Source: Rhizobiaceae bacterium CPCC 101076
GTDB lineage: Bacteria > Pseudomonadota > Alphaproteobacteria > Rhizobiales > Methylopilaceae
Length of the DNA: 64,000 nucleotides
Reading direction: 5' to 3'
Assembly (NCBI GenBank): GCA_003347645.1
Contig: QDFX01000004.1
Location: 124,001-188,000, forward strand
The position numbers and the translations under genes are program-made. Shown in pieces: positions 24,380-36,485 of this stretch. Every line of letters begins with the position of its first letter. Position 1 is the stretch's first letter. The notes below the pieces were generated by a model that did no database searches, was not told where the DNA came from, and saw only the letters and a program-made list of their open reading frames with translations.

Positions 24380-24696
24380 CGGGCGAAGCGTGGTCGGTCA
24401 CGCCGACCGGGCTGCGAGTCGCGGTCAGGCTGACGCCGAAGGGCGGACGTGATGCCTTCGACGGCATCGACGCTTTGGCGGACGGAACGATTGCCGTGAA
24501 AGCGCGAGTCCGCGCCGCGCCCGAAAATGGCGAGGCCAATGCCGCGATCCTGGCCCTGCTCGCGGAAATCGCCGGCATTCCGAGATCGAGAGCCGTGCTC
24601 GTGTCGGGACATACCGCCCGTCTCAAAACCATCGACCTTGCCGGCGACGGCGCGGCTCTCGCCGCGAAATTCACTCAGGCGCTCGCCGCGCTCTAG
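24376..24696 (+). CDS. DUF167 family protein (YggU-like)
   Basis: The 106-aa product matches DUF167: '[20 protein letters not shown]', '[20 protein letters not shown]' and '[20 protein letters not shown]'. The function is unknown; these genes commonly follow yggT, as here, with a four-base overlap (ATGA). folD starts 19 bases downstream and is probably in the same transcript. Confidence 0.9.
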   Translation: MTGEAWSVTPTGLRVAVRLTPKGGRDAFDGIDALADGTIAVKARVRAAPENGEANAAILALLAEIAGIPRSRAVLVSGHTARLKTIDLAGDGAALAAKFTQALAAL

Positions 24697-24715
24697 ACAT
24701 TTGAGGAGTTCGCGC

Positions 24716-25600
24716 ATGAGCGCCAAAGTGATCGACGGAAAGGCCATCGCCGAAACCCTTCGCGCCCGGATCGCCATCGAAGCCGCCAAGCTGATCAAGG
24801 ATCATGGGGTGACCCCCGGCCTGACCGTCGTCATCGTCGGAGACGATCCGGCAAGCCAGGTCTACGTCCGGTCCAAGGTCAAGCAAACCGCCGAGGCCGG
24901 CCTGAACAGCACCGAGCACAAACTTCCGGCGGATACGTCGGAGGCCGATCTCCTTGCGTTGATCGCCAAGCTCAATGCCGACCCCTCGGTGCACGGCATC
25001 CTCGTTCAGCTGCCGCTGCCGAAGCAGATCGATGCAGAGCGCGTGATCCAGGCGATCGATCCCGCCAAAGACGTCGACGGCTTTCACCCGATCAATGTCG
25101 GTCGGCTGAATGCGGGACTGGACTCGCTGGTCCCCTGCACCCCGCAAGGTTGCGTGCTCCTCGCCAAGACGATCCATCCGGATCTCACCGGCATGAACGC
25201 CGTCGTGCTCGGTCGCTCGAACATCGTCGGCAAGCCAGTGGCGGCTCTCCTCATCCAGGAAAGTGCGACCGTCACCATCGCACATTCAAAAACGCGCGAT
25301 CTGAAGCAGGTCTGCCGCGCCGCCGACCTCCTGGTGGTGGCAGTCGGCCGTCCGGAGATGGTGAAGGGCGACTGGATCAAGCCGGGCGCGACCGTGATCG
25401 ATGTTGGCATCAATCGGGTGCCGGGCGCCGAAGGCAAGACCAGGCTCGTCGGCGATGTCGATTATGCGGAAGCAGCGGAAGTCGCCGGTGCGATCACGCC
25501 GGTACCTGGCGGCGTCGGACCCATGACGATCGCATGCCTCCTGGCGAATACGCTGAAAGCGGCGGCTCTTGCCGCCGGCCACGAGCCGCCGAAATTCTAA
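24716..25600 (+). CDS. folD: Bifunctional methylenetetrahydrofolate dehydrogenase/cyclohydrolase
   Basis: FolD interconverts 5,10-methylene- and 10-formyl-tetrahydrofolate with NADP. The 294-aa protein has the catalytic '[20 protein letters not shown]' region (active-site Lys in YVRSKVK), '[14 protein letters not shown]', '[16 protein letters not shown]', 'PCTPQGCV', and the NADP site '[14 protein letters not shown]', ending in '[20 protein letters not shown]'. ATG 24716 has GAGGAG eight bases upstream. It is followed by a shared terminator with the convergent ppa. Confidence 0.97.
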   Translation: MSAKVIDGKAIAETLRARIAIEAAKLIKDHGVTPGLTVVIVGDDPASQVYVRSKVKQTAEAGLNSTEHKLPADTSEADLLALIAKLNADPSVHGILVQLPLPKQIDAERVIQAIDPAKDVDGFHPINVGRLNAGLDSLVPCTPQGCVLLAKTIHPDLTGMNAVVLGRSNIVGKPVAALLIQESATVTIAHSKTRDLKQVCRAADLLVVAVGRPEMVKGDWIKPGATVIDVGINRVPGAEGKTRLVGDVDYAEAAEVAGAITPVPGGVGPMTIACLLANTLKAAALAAGHEPPKF

Positions 25601-25609
25601 AGAATAACG

Positions 25610-25633
25610 CTCGGGGCGCCCAGGCGCCCCGAG
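25610..25633. terminator. Hairpin between convergent folD and ppa
   Basis: CTCGGGGCG (25610-25618) pairs with CGCCCCGAG (25625-25633) across a six-base loop. T-runs on either side are weak (ATTCTTT on the minus side). The position between two convergent genes makes a bidirectional terminator the simplest reading. Confidence 0.65.
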
Positions 25634-25641
25634 TTCGAAAA

Positions 25642-26190
25642 TCAAACCGCGACGGCCTTGCCGACCTTGCTCGCGCGGGTAATCGCTTCCGAAATCAGCT
25701 GCTTGGCCTCGTCTGCCTGACCCCAGCCCACCAAGCGCGACCACTTCGTCGATTCCAGATCCTTGTAGTGCTGGAAGAAATGGGCGATCTGCTCGAGCGT
25801 GATCTCCGGCATGTCGGAGACGGTGTGGATCTTCTCGTAGCGACGGGTCAGCTGCGAGGACGGCACCGCTATGATCTTCTCGTCGCCGCCGCTTTCGTCT
25901 TCCATCTTCAGGACACCGACAGGACGGCAGTTCATCACGCCGCCCGGCACAATCGCGCGGGTGTTGGCGACGAGAACGTCGATCGGATCGCCATCATCGC
26001 TGAGCGTGTGAGGAACGAAGCCGTAGTTCCCCGGGTAACGCATGGATGTGTAGAGGAAGCGATCAACGAACAGCGCACCCGACGCCTTGTCGAGCTCATA
26101 TTTGATCGGCTCGCCGCCAATCGGAATTTCGATCACGACATTGACGTCGTCTGGCGGGTTGAAACCGATCGGGATGGCGTCAAGACGCAT
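25642..26190 (-). CDS. ppa: Inorganic pyrophosphatase
   Basis: Family I soluble pyrophosphatase, 182 aa. The conserved Mg-binding signature '[10 protein letters not shown]' is present with '[20 protein letters not shown]', '[15 protein letters not shown]' and '[13 protein letters not shown]'. It drives biosynthetic reactions by hydrolysing PPi. The length is normal for bacterial PPases. Confidence 0.97.
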   Translation of the reverse strand: MRLDAIPIGFNPPDDVNVVIEIPIGGEPIKYELDKASGALFVDRFLYTSMRYPGNYGFVPHTLSDDGDPIDVLVANTRAIVPGGVMNCRPVGVLKMEDESGGDEKIIAVPSSQLTRRYEKIHTVSDMPEITLEQIAHFFQHYKDLESTKWSRLVGWGQADEAKQLISEAITRASKVGKAVAV

Positions 26191-26302
26191 GGCTTTTCCT
26201 TATGTTACACACTCGCACTAGACCGAGAGGCGCCTGGCTGCAAGGCGCGCGCCACGAAGCCTCGCTGCGGCGGAAAGCCTCAACAGACGGGCTTCGGTTC
26301 CG

Positions 26303-26812
26303 TCAGACCCAGGTAAAGGCGATCTTCTCCAGCGTCACGCCGCCGAAATTCTCGGTGCCGCGCGCAACCGTTGTGCCGCCCATCGCGCGATAGAAGTCGC
26401 ATGCGATGTCATTGTCCGACAGTGCCCAGACTGCCATACCAACGACACCGTTCGCGGCGATCTCGCGCCGGCAAGCGACAAAAAGCTGCTTCCCGAAACC
26501 GAGACCGTGGAACGCCGGACGCACATAGAGCTCATAGATTTCGCCGGCAACCGGCAGGGCGCTCGACCGGTTCCGCCCATAGCTGGCGTAACCGACGATC
26601 TCCTCTCCACCGGCGACCAGGACGAGGATGCGACTGCCCTTCCCGATCGCCGATTCCCACCATTTCGCGCCACGGCGGCTGACCATGCGCTCAAGCTGGC
26701 TGCCGGGAATGATCCCCCGATAGGCGTAAAGCCATGCCTCGTCATGAACCTCCGCGATCGCACCACCGTCTCCGGTGCGGGCAGGGCGGACATCGATCGC
26801 GAGCGTGCTCAT
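26303..26812 (-). CDS. GNAT family N-acetyltransferase
   Basis: A 169-aa acetyltransferase with the acetyl-CoA-binding A motif 'LYVRPAFHGLGFGKQLFVAC' and 'VGYASYGRNR', ending 'WALSDNDIACDFYRAMGG'. The substrate is not predictable. ATG 26812 ('MSTLAIDVRPAR') is favoured because the GNAT fold begins there; an in-frame TTG at 26881 would add an Arg/Ala-rich leader. No clear ribosome-binding site precedes either. It stands alone in a region with short gaps on both sides. Confidence 0.85.
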   Translation of the reverse strand: MSTLAIDVRPARTGDGGAIAEVHDEAWLYAYRGIIPGSQLERMVSRRGAKWWESAIGKGSRILVLVAGGEEIVGYASYGRNRSSALPVAGEIYELYVRPAFHGLGFGKQLFVACRREIAANGVVGMAVWALSDNDIACDFYRAMGGTTVARGTENFGGVTLEKIAFTWV

Positions 26813-26996
26813 GGCCAAAGCGTAAGCCCGCTTCGACGCGCTTGCCAAGACCTTGACAAGCCTCGCCTTGCCGCATGCCACACAGGCGCGTATTGATCCC
26901 GGCTACCCGCGATTGTCACACATTGCGGAACACGGCCATCGCCCCATTTACTGAGCGGTAGCGCACCGTCAGCGAACGGCCCGTCGGAGACTTTTC

Positions 26997-27899
26997 ATGC
27001 TTGCCAGCGACCTCACCCCGCCTTCGGCGAACGGTCTGGTAAAGGACACCTCCACCAAGGATTTCATGGTCGACGTGATCCAGGAATCGCGCAATCAGCC
27101 GGTCCTGGTGGACTTCTGGGCGCCGTGGTGCGGCCCCTGCAAGCAGCTCGGCCCGGTCATCGAGCGCGTCGTCACCGAGGCCGGCGGCAAGGTGAAGCTG
27201 GTCAAGATGAACACGGATGAGCATCCGTCGATCGCGGGCCAGCTCGGGATCAAGAGCATCCCAGCGGTCATCGCCTTCATCGACGGCCAGCCCGTGGACG
27301 GCTTCGTCGGCGCGCAGCCCGATTCCAAGATCCGCGAATTCATCGACCGCCTCACCAAGCCGATGGAAGCGGCCGATGCCGCGGCCCTGCTCGACGAGGC
27401 CGAGAAGCTGCTCGCGGCCGGCGACCTGCCCGGCGCGGCCGAGCTCTTCGGCGGGCTGCTGGCCCACAAGCCCGACGAACTGCGCGCCATGGCCGGCATG
27501 ATCAAGGTCCAGCTCGCGGCCGGGGACGTCGAGAATGCGAGGAATCTCCTCGCCTCCGTTCCGGCGGACAAGGCCGCTGACCCGGCGTTCGCCGCCGTTC
27601 GCGCCCAGATCGAACTCGCGGAGAGCGCGCCCGATCAGGGCGAACTCGCGGCGCTTGAGGCAGCCGTCGCCCGCGACCCGGCCGATCACCAGAGCCGGCA
27701 CGACCTCGCGGTCGCGCTCGCCGCGGACGGCCGCAAGGAAGAGGCCGTCGACCACCTTCTCTCGATCGTCCGCAAGGACCGCGAATGGAACGAGGACGGC
27801 GCGCGCAAGCAGCTCGTCCAGCTGTTCGAGGCCTGGGGGCCGATGGATTCGGCGACGATAGCCGGCCGCCGCAAACTGTCGTCAGTCCTGTTCTCATAG
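26997..27899 (+). CDS. Thioredoxin-domain protein with TPR-like C-terminal half (TrxA/CnoX-like)
   Basis: A 300-aa fusion. Residues 15-120 form a thioredoxin domain with active site Cys45/Cys48 (WCGPC) and the cis-proline 'GIKSIPAVIAF'. Residues 130-290 are Ala/Leu-rich helical repeats of the co-chaperedoxin type ('EAEKLLAAGDLPGAAELFGG', 'LAAGDVENARNLLASVPADK', 'HQSRHDLAVALAADGRKEEA'), ending 'RRKLSSVLFS'. This architecture matches YbbN/CnoX, a protector of substrates for the GroEL chaperonin. The next gene starts 12 bases after the stop, so an operon is likely. Confidence 0.92.
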   Translation: MLASDLTPPSANGLVKDTSTKDFMVDVIQESRNQPVLVDFWAPWCGPCKQLGPVIERVVTEAGGKVKLVKMNTDEHPSIAGQLGIKSIPAVIAFIDGQPVDGFVGAQPDSKIREFIDRLTKPMEAADAAALLDEAEKLLAAGDLPGAAELFGGLLAHKPDELRAMAGMIKVQLAAGDVENARNLLASVPADKAADPAFAAVRAQIELAESAPDQGELAALEAAVARDPADHQSRHDLAVALAADGRKEEAVDHLLSIVRKDREWNEDGARKQLVQLFEAWGPMDSATIAGRRKLSSVLFS

Positions 27900-27911
27900 A
27901 GGCTCAAGACC

Positions 27912-28583
27912 ATGCCCATCAACATGGTCTATCGCTCGCCGTCCGATCTGCCGGACGCGCTGCCGCTGTTTCCGCTGCCGGCCGTCCTGTTGCTGCCGCG
28001 CGGTGAGATGCCGCTCAACATCTTCGAGCCGCGCTACCTGGCGATGTTCGACGATGCACTCGCTGGCAGCAGGCTGATCGGCATGATCCAGCCGGAATTC
28101 GACGCCGATGAGGATGCAGCCCATCCGACGCTCGTCGATGTCGGCTGCGCCGGCCGCATCACCGGCTATCAGGAGACCGGCGACGGCCGTTATCTCGTGA
28201 CGCTCACCGGCGTCTGCCGCTTCCGCATTTCACGGGAATTGCCGGTCAAGACGCCGTATCGGCAGTGCCAGCCATCGTTCAATGAGTTCACGCAGGATCT
28301 CATCCCCGGCTCAGGGGAGGACGCGGTCGATCGCGATGCCCTGATGAAAACGCTGAGGGCCTACCTTGAGGCCAACCAGCTTGAAGCGGATTGGTCCGGC
28401 ATTCGTGGCGCCTCGAACGAGGCCCTCGTGAACGCGCTGTCGATGATGAGCCCTTACGGCGCCCGCGAGAAACAGGCTCTTCTTGAAGCGCCCGATCTCC
28501 GCAACCGCGCCGAAATCCTCGTTGCGGTCACCGAGATGGAGCTCGCCAAGACCCGAAGCGACACCGAATCCTCATTGCAGTGA
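27912..28583 (+). CDS. LON peptidase substrate-binding domain protein
   Basis: A 223-aa protein consisting of a Lon N-terminal (substrate-binding) domain alone: '[20 protein letters not shown]' followed by '[14 protein letters not shown]', and '[20 protein letters not shown]'. There is no ATPase or peptidase part. Such free-standing domains are common in alphaproteobacteria next to a thioredoxin-TPR gene, and their role is unknown. The Trm112-like gene starts seven bases after its stop. Confidence 0.93.
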   Translation: MPINMVYRSPSDLPDALPLFPLPAVLLLPRGEMPLNIFEPRYLAMFDDALAGSRLIGMIQPEFDADEDAAHPTLVDVGCAGRITGYQETGDGRYLVTLTGVCRFRISRELPVKTPYRQCQPSFNEFTQDLIPGSGEDAVDRDALMKTLRAYLEANQLEADWSGIRGASNEALVNALSMMSPYGAREKQALLEAPDLRNRAEILVAVTEMELAKTRSDTESSLQ

Positions 28584-28590
28584 GAGCGCG

Positions 28591-28785
28591 ATGCCGACTG
28601 TAAATCCGCCCGCCCAGATTGATCCGAAGCTGCTCGAAATCCTGGTCTGCCCGCTGACCAAGGCCTCGCTGGAATACGACGCGGAGAAGCAGGAACTCAT
28701 CTCCCGGCCGGCCAAGCTCGCCTATCCGATCCGCGACGGCATCCCGATCATGCTGCCGGAAGAGGCCCGTTCAATCGAGGGCTAA
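28591..28785 (+). CDS. Trm112 family protein
   Basis: A 64-aa protein with the Trm112/YcaR pattern '[20 protein letters not shown]', '[18 protein letters not shown]'. In other organisms Trm112-type proteins bind and activate methyltransferases. Only one cysteine of the zinc site is kept, as in many bacterial members. ATG 28591 gives the family length; the longer frame starting at 28483 overlaps the previous gene. It ends tail-to-tail with holA with a few bases of overlap. Confidence 0.9.
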   Translation: MPTVNPPAQIDPKLLEILVCPLTKASLEYDAEKQELISRPAKLAYPIRDGIPIMLPEEARSIEG

Positions 28786-29807
28786 CGCCTGCGTGCTTCC
28801 TCGGCGATACTGGCGAGAAGACGGGACGCCAGGGTCTCGCCGATCAGGGTCGACCTTCGGCCCTCCAGAACCGCATCACCGAGCCGCTGGACGGCCGAGC
28901 TCAATCGGGAGAGCGTCCACCGCGACAGCGCGCCCTCCACGGCCGCACGACGGCGGAAGTGGAGATTGGCCCAGCTTCGGTCCAAAACCTGCGCGGCGCC
29001 CATCCCACCTTCGACCTGCGCTCTCAAGCGGTGAAGCTGCAACGCATGCCGGAGCGTCGCCGCAACGACCGCCGATGGCGGAATGCCGGACGCATCCAGC
29101 ACCGCCAGTCCGCGCTCCACGCCCCGAGCATTTCCAGAGAAGGCCGCATCCACCGCGTCGTCCATGGCCAGAACCGAGGCATCGGCCACCGCCATGTCGA
29201 CGTCTCCGAGCGTGATCCGCCCTCCGCCGTGAGCGTAGAGGACAAGCTTCTCGATCTCCTGGCGTGTTGCCAGCCGGTCGGCACCGAGCACGCCAACGAG
29301 CGCCTTCTTCGCGTCGGGATCGATCGAAAGGCCTGCTTTGGAGATCTCCTGATCGATCAGTCTCGCGATCGCGCCTTCATTGTCGGCAAAGCAGGGCAGG
29401 GCCGCAGCCTTGTCACTTTTCTCGCAAAGAGCTCTCAGCGGAGCTCCTTTCCTGAGATCGCCCGCCTCGATGACGATCCGGGCTTCGGGAACGGGCCCGG
29501 CCAGAAGCCTCTCCACCGCAGCATTGATCGGCCGGCCCCCGACGCGCACCCAGATCGCGCGGCGTCCGCCGAACATCGGGATCGTGTGCGCCTCGTCGAG
29601 CAGTCTTTCAGGATCGGAGGCGATGTCATCGCCTTCCATCTTCACGAGCGCGAACGCGTCGTCGGGATCATCCACCGCCGCACGGGCCAGAGCGCCGGCT
29701 CGCTCGTTCACAAGGCCAAGGTCGGGCCCATACACAAGAATGCAGAACGTCTTGGGGTCCGGTCGCGCGAGAAAGGCGTCGACCCCGGCCGCCTTGACCG
29801 CAACCAT
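28782..29807 (-). CDS. holA: DNA polymerase III subunit delta
   Basis: The 341-aa protein is the clamp-loader subunit that opens the beta clamp. '[20 protein letters not shown]' at the N-terminus, '[20 protein letters not shown]' and '[17 protein letters not shown]' fit HolA. It starts seven bases after the lptE stop, and lptE overlaps leuS, so leuS-lptE-holA is one operon, the usual order in many alphaproteobacteria. Confidence 0.93.
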   Translation of the reverse strand: MVAVKAAGVDAFLARPDPKTFCILVYGPDLGLVNERAGALARAAVDDPDDAFALVKMEGDDIASDPERLLDEAHTIPMFGGRRAIWVRVGGRPINAAVERLLAGPVPEARIVIEAGDLRKGAPLRALCEKSDKAAALPCFADNEGAIARLIDQEISKAGLSIDPDAKKALVGVLGADRLATRQEIEKLVLYAHGGGRITLGDVDMAVADASVLAMDDAVDAAFSGNARGVERGLAVLDASGIPPSAVVAATLRHALQLHRLRAQVEGGMGAAQVLDRSWANLHFRRRAAVEGALSRWTLSRLSSAVQRLGDAVLEGRRSTLIGETLASRLLASIAEEARRR

Positions 29808-29813
29808 GTCGGA

Positions 29814-30357
29814 TCAGCTTGCGCCGGCGGTGGCCAGCCGGCTCGCGATATTGGCCCGGATCTGCTCCACGACGGGGCGAACCGAACGGTCTTCCGCGTC
29901 GCGCTTGGCGCGCTCGCTCGCATAACGCTGTCTCGTCCGGGTATAGGTGGCGCGCCCGATCGCATTGCCCTGCGCCACAGCCCGGCCCGTCGCGATCTCG
30001 GTGAGCGTATAGACAGCGTCGATGCCGACGGTCTCAAGCTCGGGCCGGTCGGTGACCGGATCAACGACCGCCGTCTGCGCTCCAACCACGTTGGCGATCA
30101 CGTCGAGCCGATAGACCGGCGGCGTCAACGGCGAACCGCCGCCCGTCATGGCGAAGACCAGATCGTTGCGGAGACGCTGGCCGACGCGTTCGTCACCATA
30201 GGTCTGGACCGGCAGAATATCGACCGACGCCATCGCGGACGACACCGTGCCGCCTGCCACCGCCGTCGCCGGACTCTGGGCGGCATACATCGGCTGAAAG
30301 CAACCGCCCAGGCCTAGCGCCAGCAGAACGGCAAGTACCGGGCGTCCAAAACCGCGA

Positions 30358-30371
<14 letters not shown>
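29814..30371 (-). CDS. lptE: LPS-assembly lipoprotein LptE
   Basis: A 185-aa outer-membrane lipoprotein: signal sequence '[19 protein letters not shown]' with lipobox LGGC. The mature part contains '[15 protein letters not shown]' and '[20 protein letters not shown]', the alphaproteobacterial LptE pattern. LptE plugs the LptD barrel for LPS export. The start ATG 30371 overlaps the 3' end of leuS by 14 bases; I preferred it because the N-region ([10 protein letters not shown]) then precedes the lipobox at the usual distance. Confidence 0.9.
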
Positions 30372-32979
<2,608 letters not shown>

Positions 32980-33110
32980 CTGCGCTCAATACCTTCGGGA
33001 AAGAGATGCGGGCATAGCCGCGAAAATCGGGTGGAAAGTGACGATTTAGGTGACCGGGGTCAATGCTGGAACCCCTTCGCAAAGCTCGCGGAAGATGCTT
33101 TAGCGAAGCC

Positions 33111-33788
33111 ATGACGAATGACAATGGACAGAACGGCGCGGCCGAACGCCTGAACGACGTGCGGAACGCTATCGCAAGAGCTGCGAAATCGGCGCGTCGT
33201 GAGGCTACGGATGTAATCCTGGTGGCTGTCTCCAAGACGTTCGATGCCGAGCACATCGAACCGGTACTGCAAGCCGGTCAGACCGTTTTTGGAGAAAACC
33301 GGGTTCAGGAGGCCGCCGAAAAGTGGCCGGCGCTTCGAGCGAAATATCCGGATACCAAGGTGCATCTCATCGGCCCCCTGCAGTCCAATAAGGCCAGGGA
33401 AGCCGTCACGCTTTTCGACGTCATACATTCGGTCGACCGGCGGAAGATCGCCGAGACACTGATGGCAGAGATGGAGAAGCAGAAGCGTTTCCTGCCCGTC
33501 TTCCTTCAGATCAACACCGGCGAGGAACCGCAGAAAGCGGGCGTAGCGCCTTTGGAGGCCGATGCCTTCATCGCATTCTGTCGCGATCTGGGGCTGACCG
33601 TAGAAGGCCTGATGTGCATTCCGCCGGCCGAAGAGAACCCCGCCCCGCATTTTGCATTGCTAGAGAAAATCGCCCGTCGGAACGGCCTCAAGGGCCTATC
33701 CATGGGCATGAGCGGCGACTTCGAAACGGCGATCGCACATGGCGCGACATATGTCCGGGTTGGCAGCGCCATCTTCGGAGCGCGGTGA
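33111..33788 (+). CDS. YggS family pyridoxal phosphate homeostasis protein
   Basis: The 225-aa protein binds PLP on a lysine in 'VILVAVSKTFDAEHI' and contains 'VFGENRVQEAAEKWPALR', 'KVHLIGPLQSNKAREAVTLF', 'HSVDRRKIAETL' and 'LSMGMSGDFETAIAHGATYV' with 'RVGSAIFG'. These are all signatures of the YggS/PROSC family, which buffers vitamin B6 and amino-acid pools. ATG 33111 is chosen over an upstream in-frame start at 33063. Divergent from leuS. Confidence 0.95.
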   Translation: MTNDNGQNGAAERLNDVRNAIARAAKSARREATDVILVAVSKTFDAEHIEPVLQAGQTVFGENRVQEAAEKWPALRAKYPDTKVHLIGPLQSNKAREAVTLFDVIHSVDRRKIAETLMAEMEKQKRFLPVFLQINTGEEPQKAGVAPLEADAFIAFCRDLGLTVEGLMCIPPAEENPAPHFALLEKIARRNGLKGLSMGMSGDFETAIAHGATYVRVGSAIFGAR

Positions 33789-33793
33789 GGCGC

Positions 33794-34321
33794 TCATTCG
33801 ACCACGACCCGGGTTTCTGGCCCGATCCAGGGAAGCAGTTTTTCAAGATCCGTCCGCCGCAGCGCGACGCATCCCTCGGTTGGCCTAAATCCCGGCCGGG
33901 CGACGTGCAGGAAGATCGCGCTGCCGCGCCCTTTGATGCACGGCCGTTCGTTCCACCCCAATTCCAACACGAGATCGTACATATCGTCGGCGCGTCGCAT
34001 TTTTTCGTGCGAGGCTTGGTAAGGTGATCGGATGTGGCGATTGTAGTTTCGGTCGGCCGGCGCATCGCACCACAGGTCGTGCTCCGAGATCGGCCGCATC
34101 GGCAGGGAAGTCCGTGGCCGCTTCACCTTGTCCGCGCGCCACCACAGGCGGCGGACCGGCATGCTGCCGATGGGCGTTGCACCGTCCCCTTCCCGCTTGC
34201 TCCAGGACCGGCCCGCACGGCCCAACACGCAAGGAAATCGCAGCGATCCCGCAAAAAGATACGCCCGCCGGGCATCCATTCCCACACGACGTACGTATAT
34301 TTCCGGAAGGACGTGCGGCAT
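33794..34321 (-). CDS. L,D-transpeptidase family (YkuD-type) protein
   Basis: A 175-aa protein with a YkuD-type catalytic region: 'GSAIFLHVARPGFRPTEGCV' followed by 'ALRRTDLEKLLPWI', giving the His and Cys pair of the HxxGxxxxxGC motif. Upstream, 'KREGDGATPIGSMPVRRLWW' and 'HDLWCDAPADRNYNR' are typical of the short single-domain family found in many proteobacteria. No signal peptide is evident. It would link or edit peptidoglycan peptides if exported; the activity of this subgroup is unproven. Its stop lies six bases from the stop of the convergent YggS gene. Confidence 0.8.
   Translation of the reverse strand: MPHVLPEIYVRRVGMDARRAYLFAGSLRFPCVLGRAGRSWSKREGDGATPIGSMPVRRLWWRADKVKRPRTSLPMRPISEHDLWCDAPADRNYNRHIRSPYQASHEKMRRADDMYDLVLELGWNERPCIKGRGSAIFLHVARPGFRPTEGCVALRRTDLEKLLPWIGPETRVVVE
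34289..34296. repeat. ACGTACGT palindrome, upstream copy
   Basis: This perfect 8-bp palindrome lies within the 5' coding end of the L,D-transpeptidase gene (its frame extends to 34321) in the region before the response regulator gene. A second, extended copy is at 34409-34418. Together they may be operator sites; chance occurrence of the 8-mer is possible. Confidence 0.3.
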
Positions 34322-34399
34322 CTGTGTGACTATTCCCGTGATTCTCTAACGGAATTCTATCGGCAGCTTGCGCCGTTGCGGACCCGTGTCTAGGTGGAA

Positions 34400-34419
34400 G
34401 AACGTTACAACGTACGTTC
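34400..34419. promoter_or_regulatory. Inverted repeat upstream of the response regulator gene
   Basis: GAACGT (34400-34405) and ACGTTC (34414-34419) form an inverted repeat with an 8-base spacer, and the inner bases 34409-34418 read AACGTACGTT, a perfect 10-bp palindrome. It ends about 20 bases before the ATG at 34440, a good place for an autoregulatory operator. Confidence 0.4.
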
Positions 34420-34439
34420 GGCAATGCAGGAGGCATAGT

Positions 34440-35126
34440 ATGGCGACGGCACGCAAGATCCTCTTGGTGGAGGATGATGCGGACATCCGTCAGACCTTGG
34501 CTGAACAGATCGCCATGCATGACGAGTTCCAGCCCATCACCGTGGATATGGCGGCTGATGCCATCAGAGCGGTCAAGGATAACCAGATTGACCTTGTGCT
34601 GATGGATGTCGGTCTGCCGGACATGGACGGCCGTGAGGCGGTCCGGGTACTCCGCGAGCAGGGTTATCGCGGTCCCGTCATCGTATTGACCGGACACGAT
34701 TCCGAGGCCGATACGATCATGGGCCTCGATGCGGGCGCCAACGACTATGTGACGAAGCCCTTTCGGTTTGCGGTTCTCCTAGCCCGCATCCGCGCCCAGC
34801 TCCGCAGTCATGAGGCGAGCGAGGATGCCGTTTTCTCCATCGGCACCTTCACCTTCCGGCCGTCGACCAAGCTTCTGACCAACGAACGGGGCTCGAAGGT
34901 TCGCCTCACCGAGAAGGAAACCTCGATCCTTCGTTACCTCTATCGAGCGGGCGGCAAAGTCATCGGCCGCGAGGAGCTTCTGCAGGAAGTCTGGGGATAT
35001 AATGCGGAAGTGACAACGCACACGCTGGAAACGCATATTTATCGTCTGAGGCAAAAAATCGAGAAGAACCCTTCCAATGCGGCGCTCCTCGTGACAGAGG
35101 CCGGTGGCTACAAACTGGTGCCCTAA
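34440..35126 (+). CDS. OmpR-family response regulator transcription factor
   Basis: A 228-aa regulator. Receiver residues are present (Glu11/Asp12/Asp13, Asp56 in 'LVLMDVGLPDMDG', 'PVIVLTGHD', Lys in 'NDYVTKPFRF') and the winged helix is well formed ('LTEKETSILRYLYRAGGKVI', 'LETHIYRLRQKIEKNPSNAA', 'TEAGGYKLVP'). ATG 34440 has a strong AGGAGG. No kinase is adjacent; a small cyclic-nucleotide-domain gene follows after 24 bases. The protein resembles orphan essential-type regulators of Hyphomicrobiales (CenR-like) but I cannot assign it firmly. Confidence 0.92.
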   Translation: MATARKILLVEDDADIRQTLAEQIAMHDEFQPITVDMAADAIRAVKDNQIDLVLMDVGLPDMDGREAVRVLREQGYRGPVIVLTGHDSEADTIMGLDAGANDYVTKPFRFAVLLARIRAQLRSHEASEDAVFSIGTFTFRPSTKLLTNERGSKVRLTEKETSILRYLYRAGGKVIGREELLQEVWGYNAEVTTHTLETHIYRLRQKIEKNPSNAALLVTEAGGYKLVP

Positions 35127-35150
35127 GACCATCGGGGCCGGGGGGCCTGA

Positions 35151-35612
35151 TTGAGTATCGAGGCGAATATTCGTGCGCTAGAGCGCGCTCCGATGATTGC
35201 GGAGATCGGCGGCGAGGCGTTGCGGTTGCTGGCCTTCTCCGTGGAAACGGTTTCGGTGCGCCCGGGCGAGGTGTTGTTCGAACGAGGTGCCCCGGCAGAA
35301 GGCGCCTATGTCGTCGTCAACGGCAAGATCGCGCTGAAGGCCGGCGATACCGACCGCGAGCGCACGGTAGGTGCAGGAACGCTGATCGGCGAGATGGCGC
35401 TGATCGTCCCGACGGAGCGGCCATGCGATGCCGTCGCGCTCGAACCCACCCGTTTGATCGCAATTCCTCGACCGCTTTTTCGCCGTGTGCTGACGGAATT
35501 CCCTGAGATCGCCGAGACGATCCGCCAGAAGCTGGTCACCCGCGTCCGCGCCGAACAGGCGGCGCTCGACCGCGTGCGGGCCACGCTCAACTCGCTCGAC
35601 CAGCGCGATTGA
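35151..35612 (+). CDS. Cyclic nucleotide-binding domain protein
   Basis: A 153-aa protein made of a single cNMP-binding fold: 'VSVRPGEVLFERGAPAEGAY', 'VVNGKIALKAG', 'GAGTLIGEMALIVPTERPCD' and 'AVALEPTRLIAIPRPLFRRV', then a charged C-terminal helix. There is no DNA-binding domain, so it is not a Crp-type regulator; it may modulate a partner protein. The TTG start at 35151 has only a weak GGGGG sequence upstream. Its position after the response regulator suggests an operon. It ends tail-to-tail with xth. Confidence 0.85.
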   Translation: MSIEANIRALERAPMIAEIGGEALRLLAFSVETVSVRPGEVLFERGAPAEGAYVVVNGKIALKAGDTDRERTVGAGTLIGEMALIVPTERPCDAVALEPTRLIAIPRPLFRRVLTEFPEIAETIRQKLVTRVRAEQAALDRVRATLNSLDQRD

Positions 35613-35615
35613 CCT

Positions 35616-36419
35616 TCAGAGATCGAAGTTCGCGATCAGCGGTACGTGATCAGACGGCCGTTCCCAGGATCTTGCGCCCTTGAGGATGGAGGTCTCCCCC
35701 ACCGTCGCGTCGAGGTCGCCTGTGACCCAGACATGGTCCAGTCGACGGCCGCGATCCGAAAGCTCCCAATTCGGCGAGCGATAGCTCCACCAGGTGTAGA
35801 CCCGTTCCGGCTCCGGCTTGTTCTTGCGAACGGCATCGACCCAGCCGCCCCGCTCCTGGATCGCGAGCAGCCGGTCCGTTTCAGCCGGCGTATGACTGAC
35901 GACGCCCAGCATCTGCTTGTGACTCCAGACGTCATCCGGCAGCGGCGCCACGTTGAGATCCCCGACGAGGATCGTCTGGGCGCCAGGCTTCGCCGCCGTC
36001 CAGCTTCTCATCTCGTCGAGATAGGCGAGCTTATGCGCGAATTTCGGATTGAGATCCGGATCAGGTATATCGCCGCCGGCCGGGACGTAGAAATTATGCA
36101 ATGTGATGCCTTTGGCCGGCCCCTCGCCGAACACCACCGCGATATGCCGCGCATCTTCCTTGCCGCCGAACCGGTAGCGATCGATCTCGGCGAATGGCTG
36201 GCGCGAAAGGATGGCGACGCCGTGATAGCCTTTCTGGCAGGTCATCGCCGCGTTCGTGTAGCCGCGCGCGTTAAAGGCCGAGAGCGGGAACTGGCCCTCC
36301 AGGCACTTCGTCTCCTGCAGACAGATCACGTCTGGCCGCTCCTCGTCGAGGAGTCGTGAAACCAGATCGATGCGCAGGCGGACGGAATTGATGTTCCAGG
36401 AGGCAATTTTCAGCGGCAT
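35616..36419 (-). CDS. xth: Exodeoxyribonuclease III
   Basis: A 267-aa AP endonuclease/3' exonuclease. The EEP fold motifs are present: 'KIASWNINSVRLRIDLVSRL' at the N-terminus, 'VICLQETKCLEGQFP' (metal-binding Glu), 'GDLNVAPLPDDVW', 'TWWSYRSPNWELSDRGRRLD' with 'HVWVTGDL', and the terminal catalytic His in 'SDHVPLIANF'. It repairs abasic sites in DNA. Confidence 0.96.
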   Translation of the reverse strand: MPLKIASWNINSVRLRIDLVSRLLDEERPDVICLQETKCLEGQFPLSAFNARGYTNAAMTCQKGYHGVAILSRQPFAEIDRYRFGGKEDARHIAVVFGEGPAKGITLHNFYVPAGGDIPDPDLNPKFAHKLAYLDEMRSWTAAKPGAQTILVGDLNVAPLPDDVWSHKQMLGVVSHTPAETDRLLAIQERGGWVDAVRKNKPEPERVYTWWSYRSPNWELSDRGRRLDHVWVTGDLDATVGETSILKGARSWERPSDHVPLIANFDL

Positions 36420-36485
36420 GTCACTGCAAGGTTTGAGGCGAGGCGGCGAGGAATAGACCCTGTTCGCGCGGCCTACAAACGCAAA

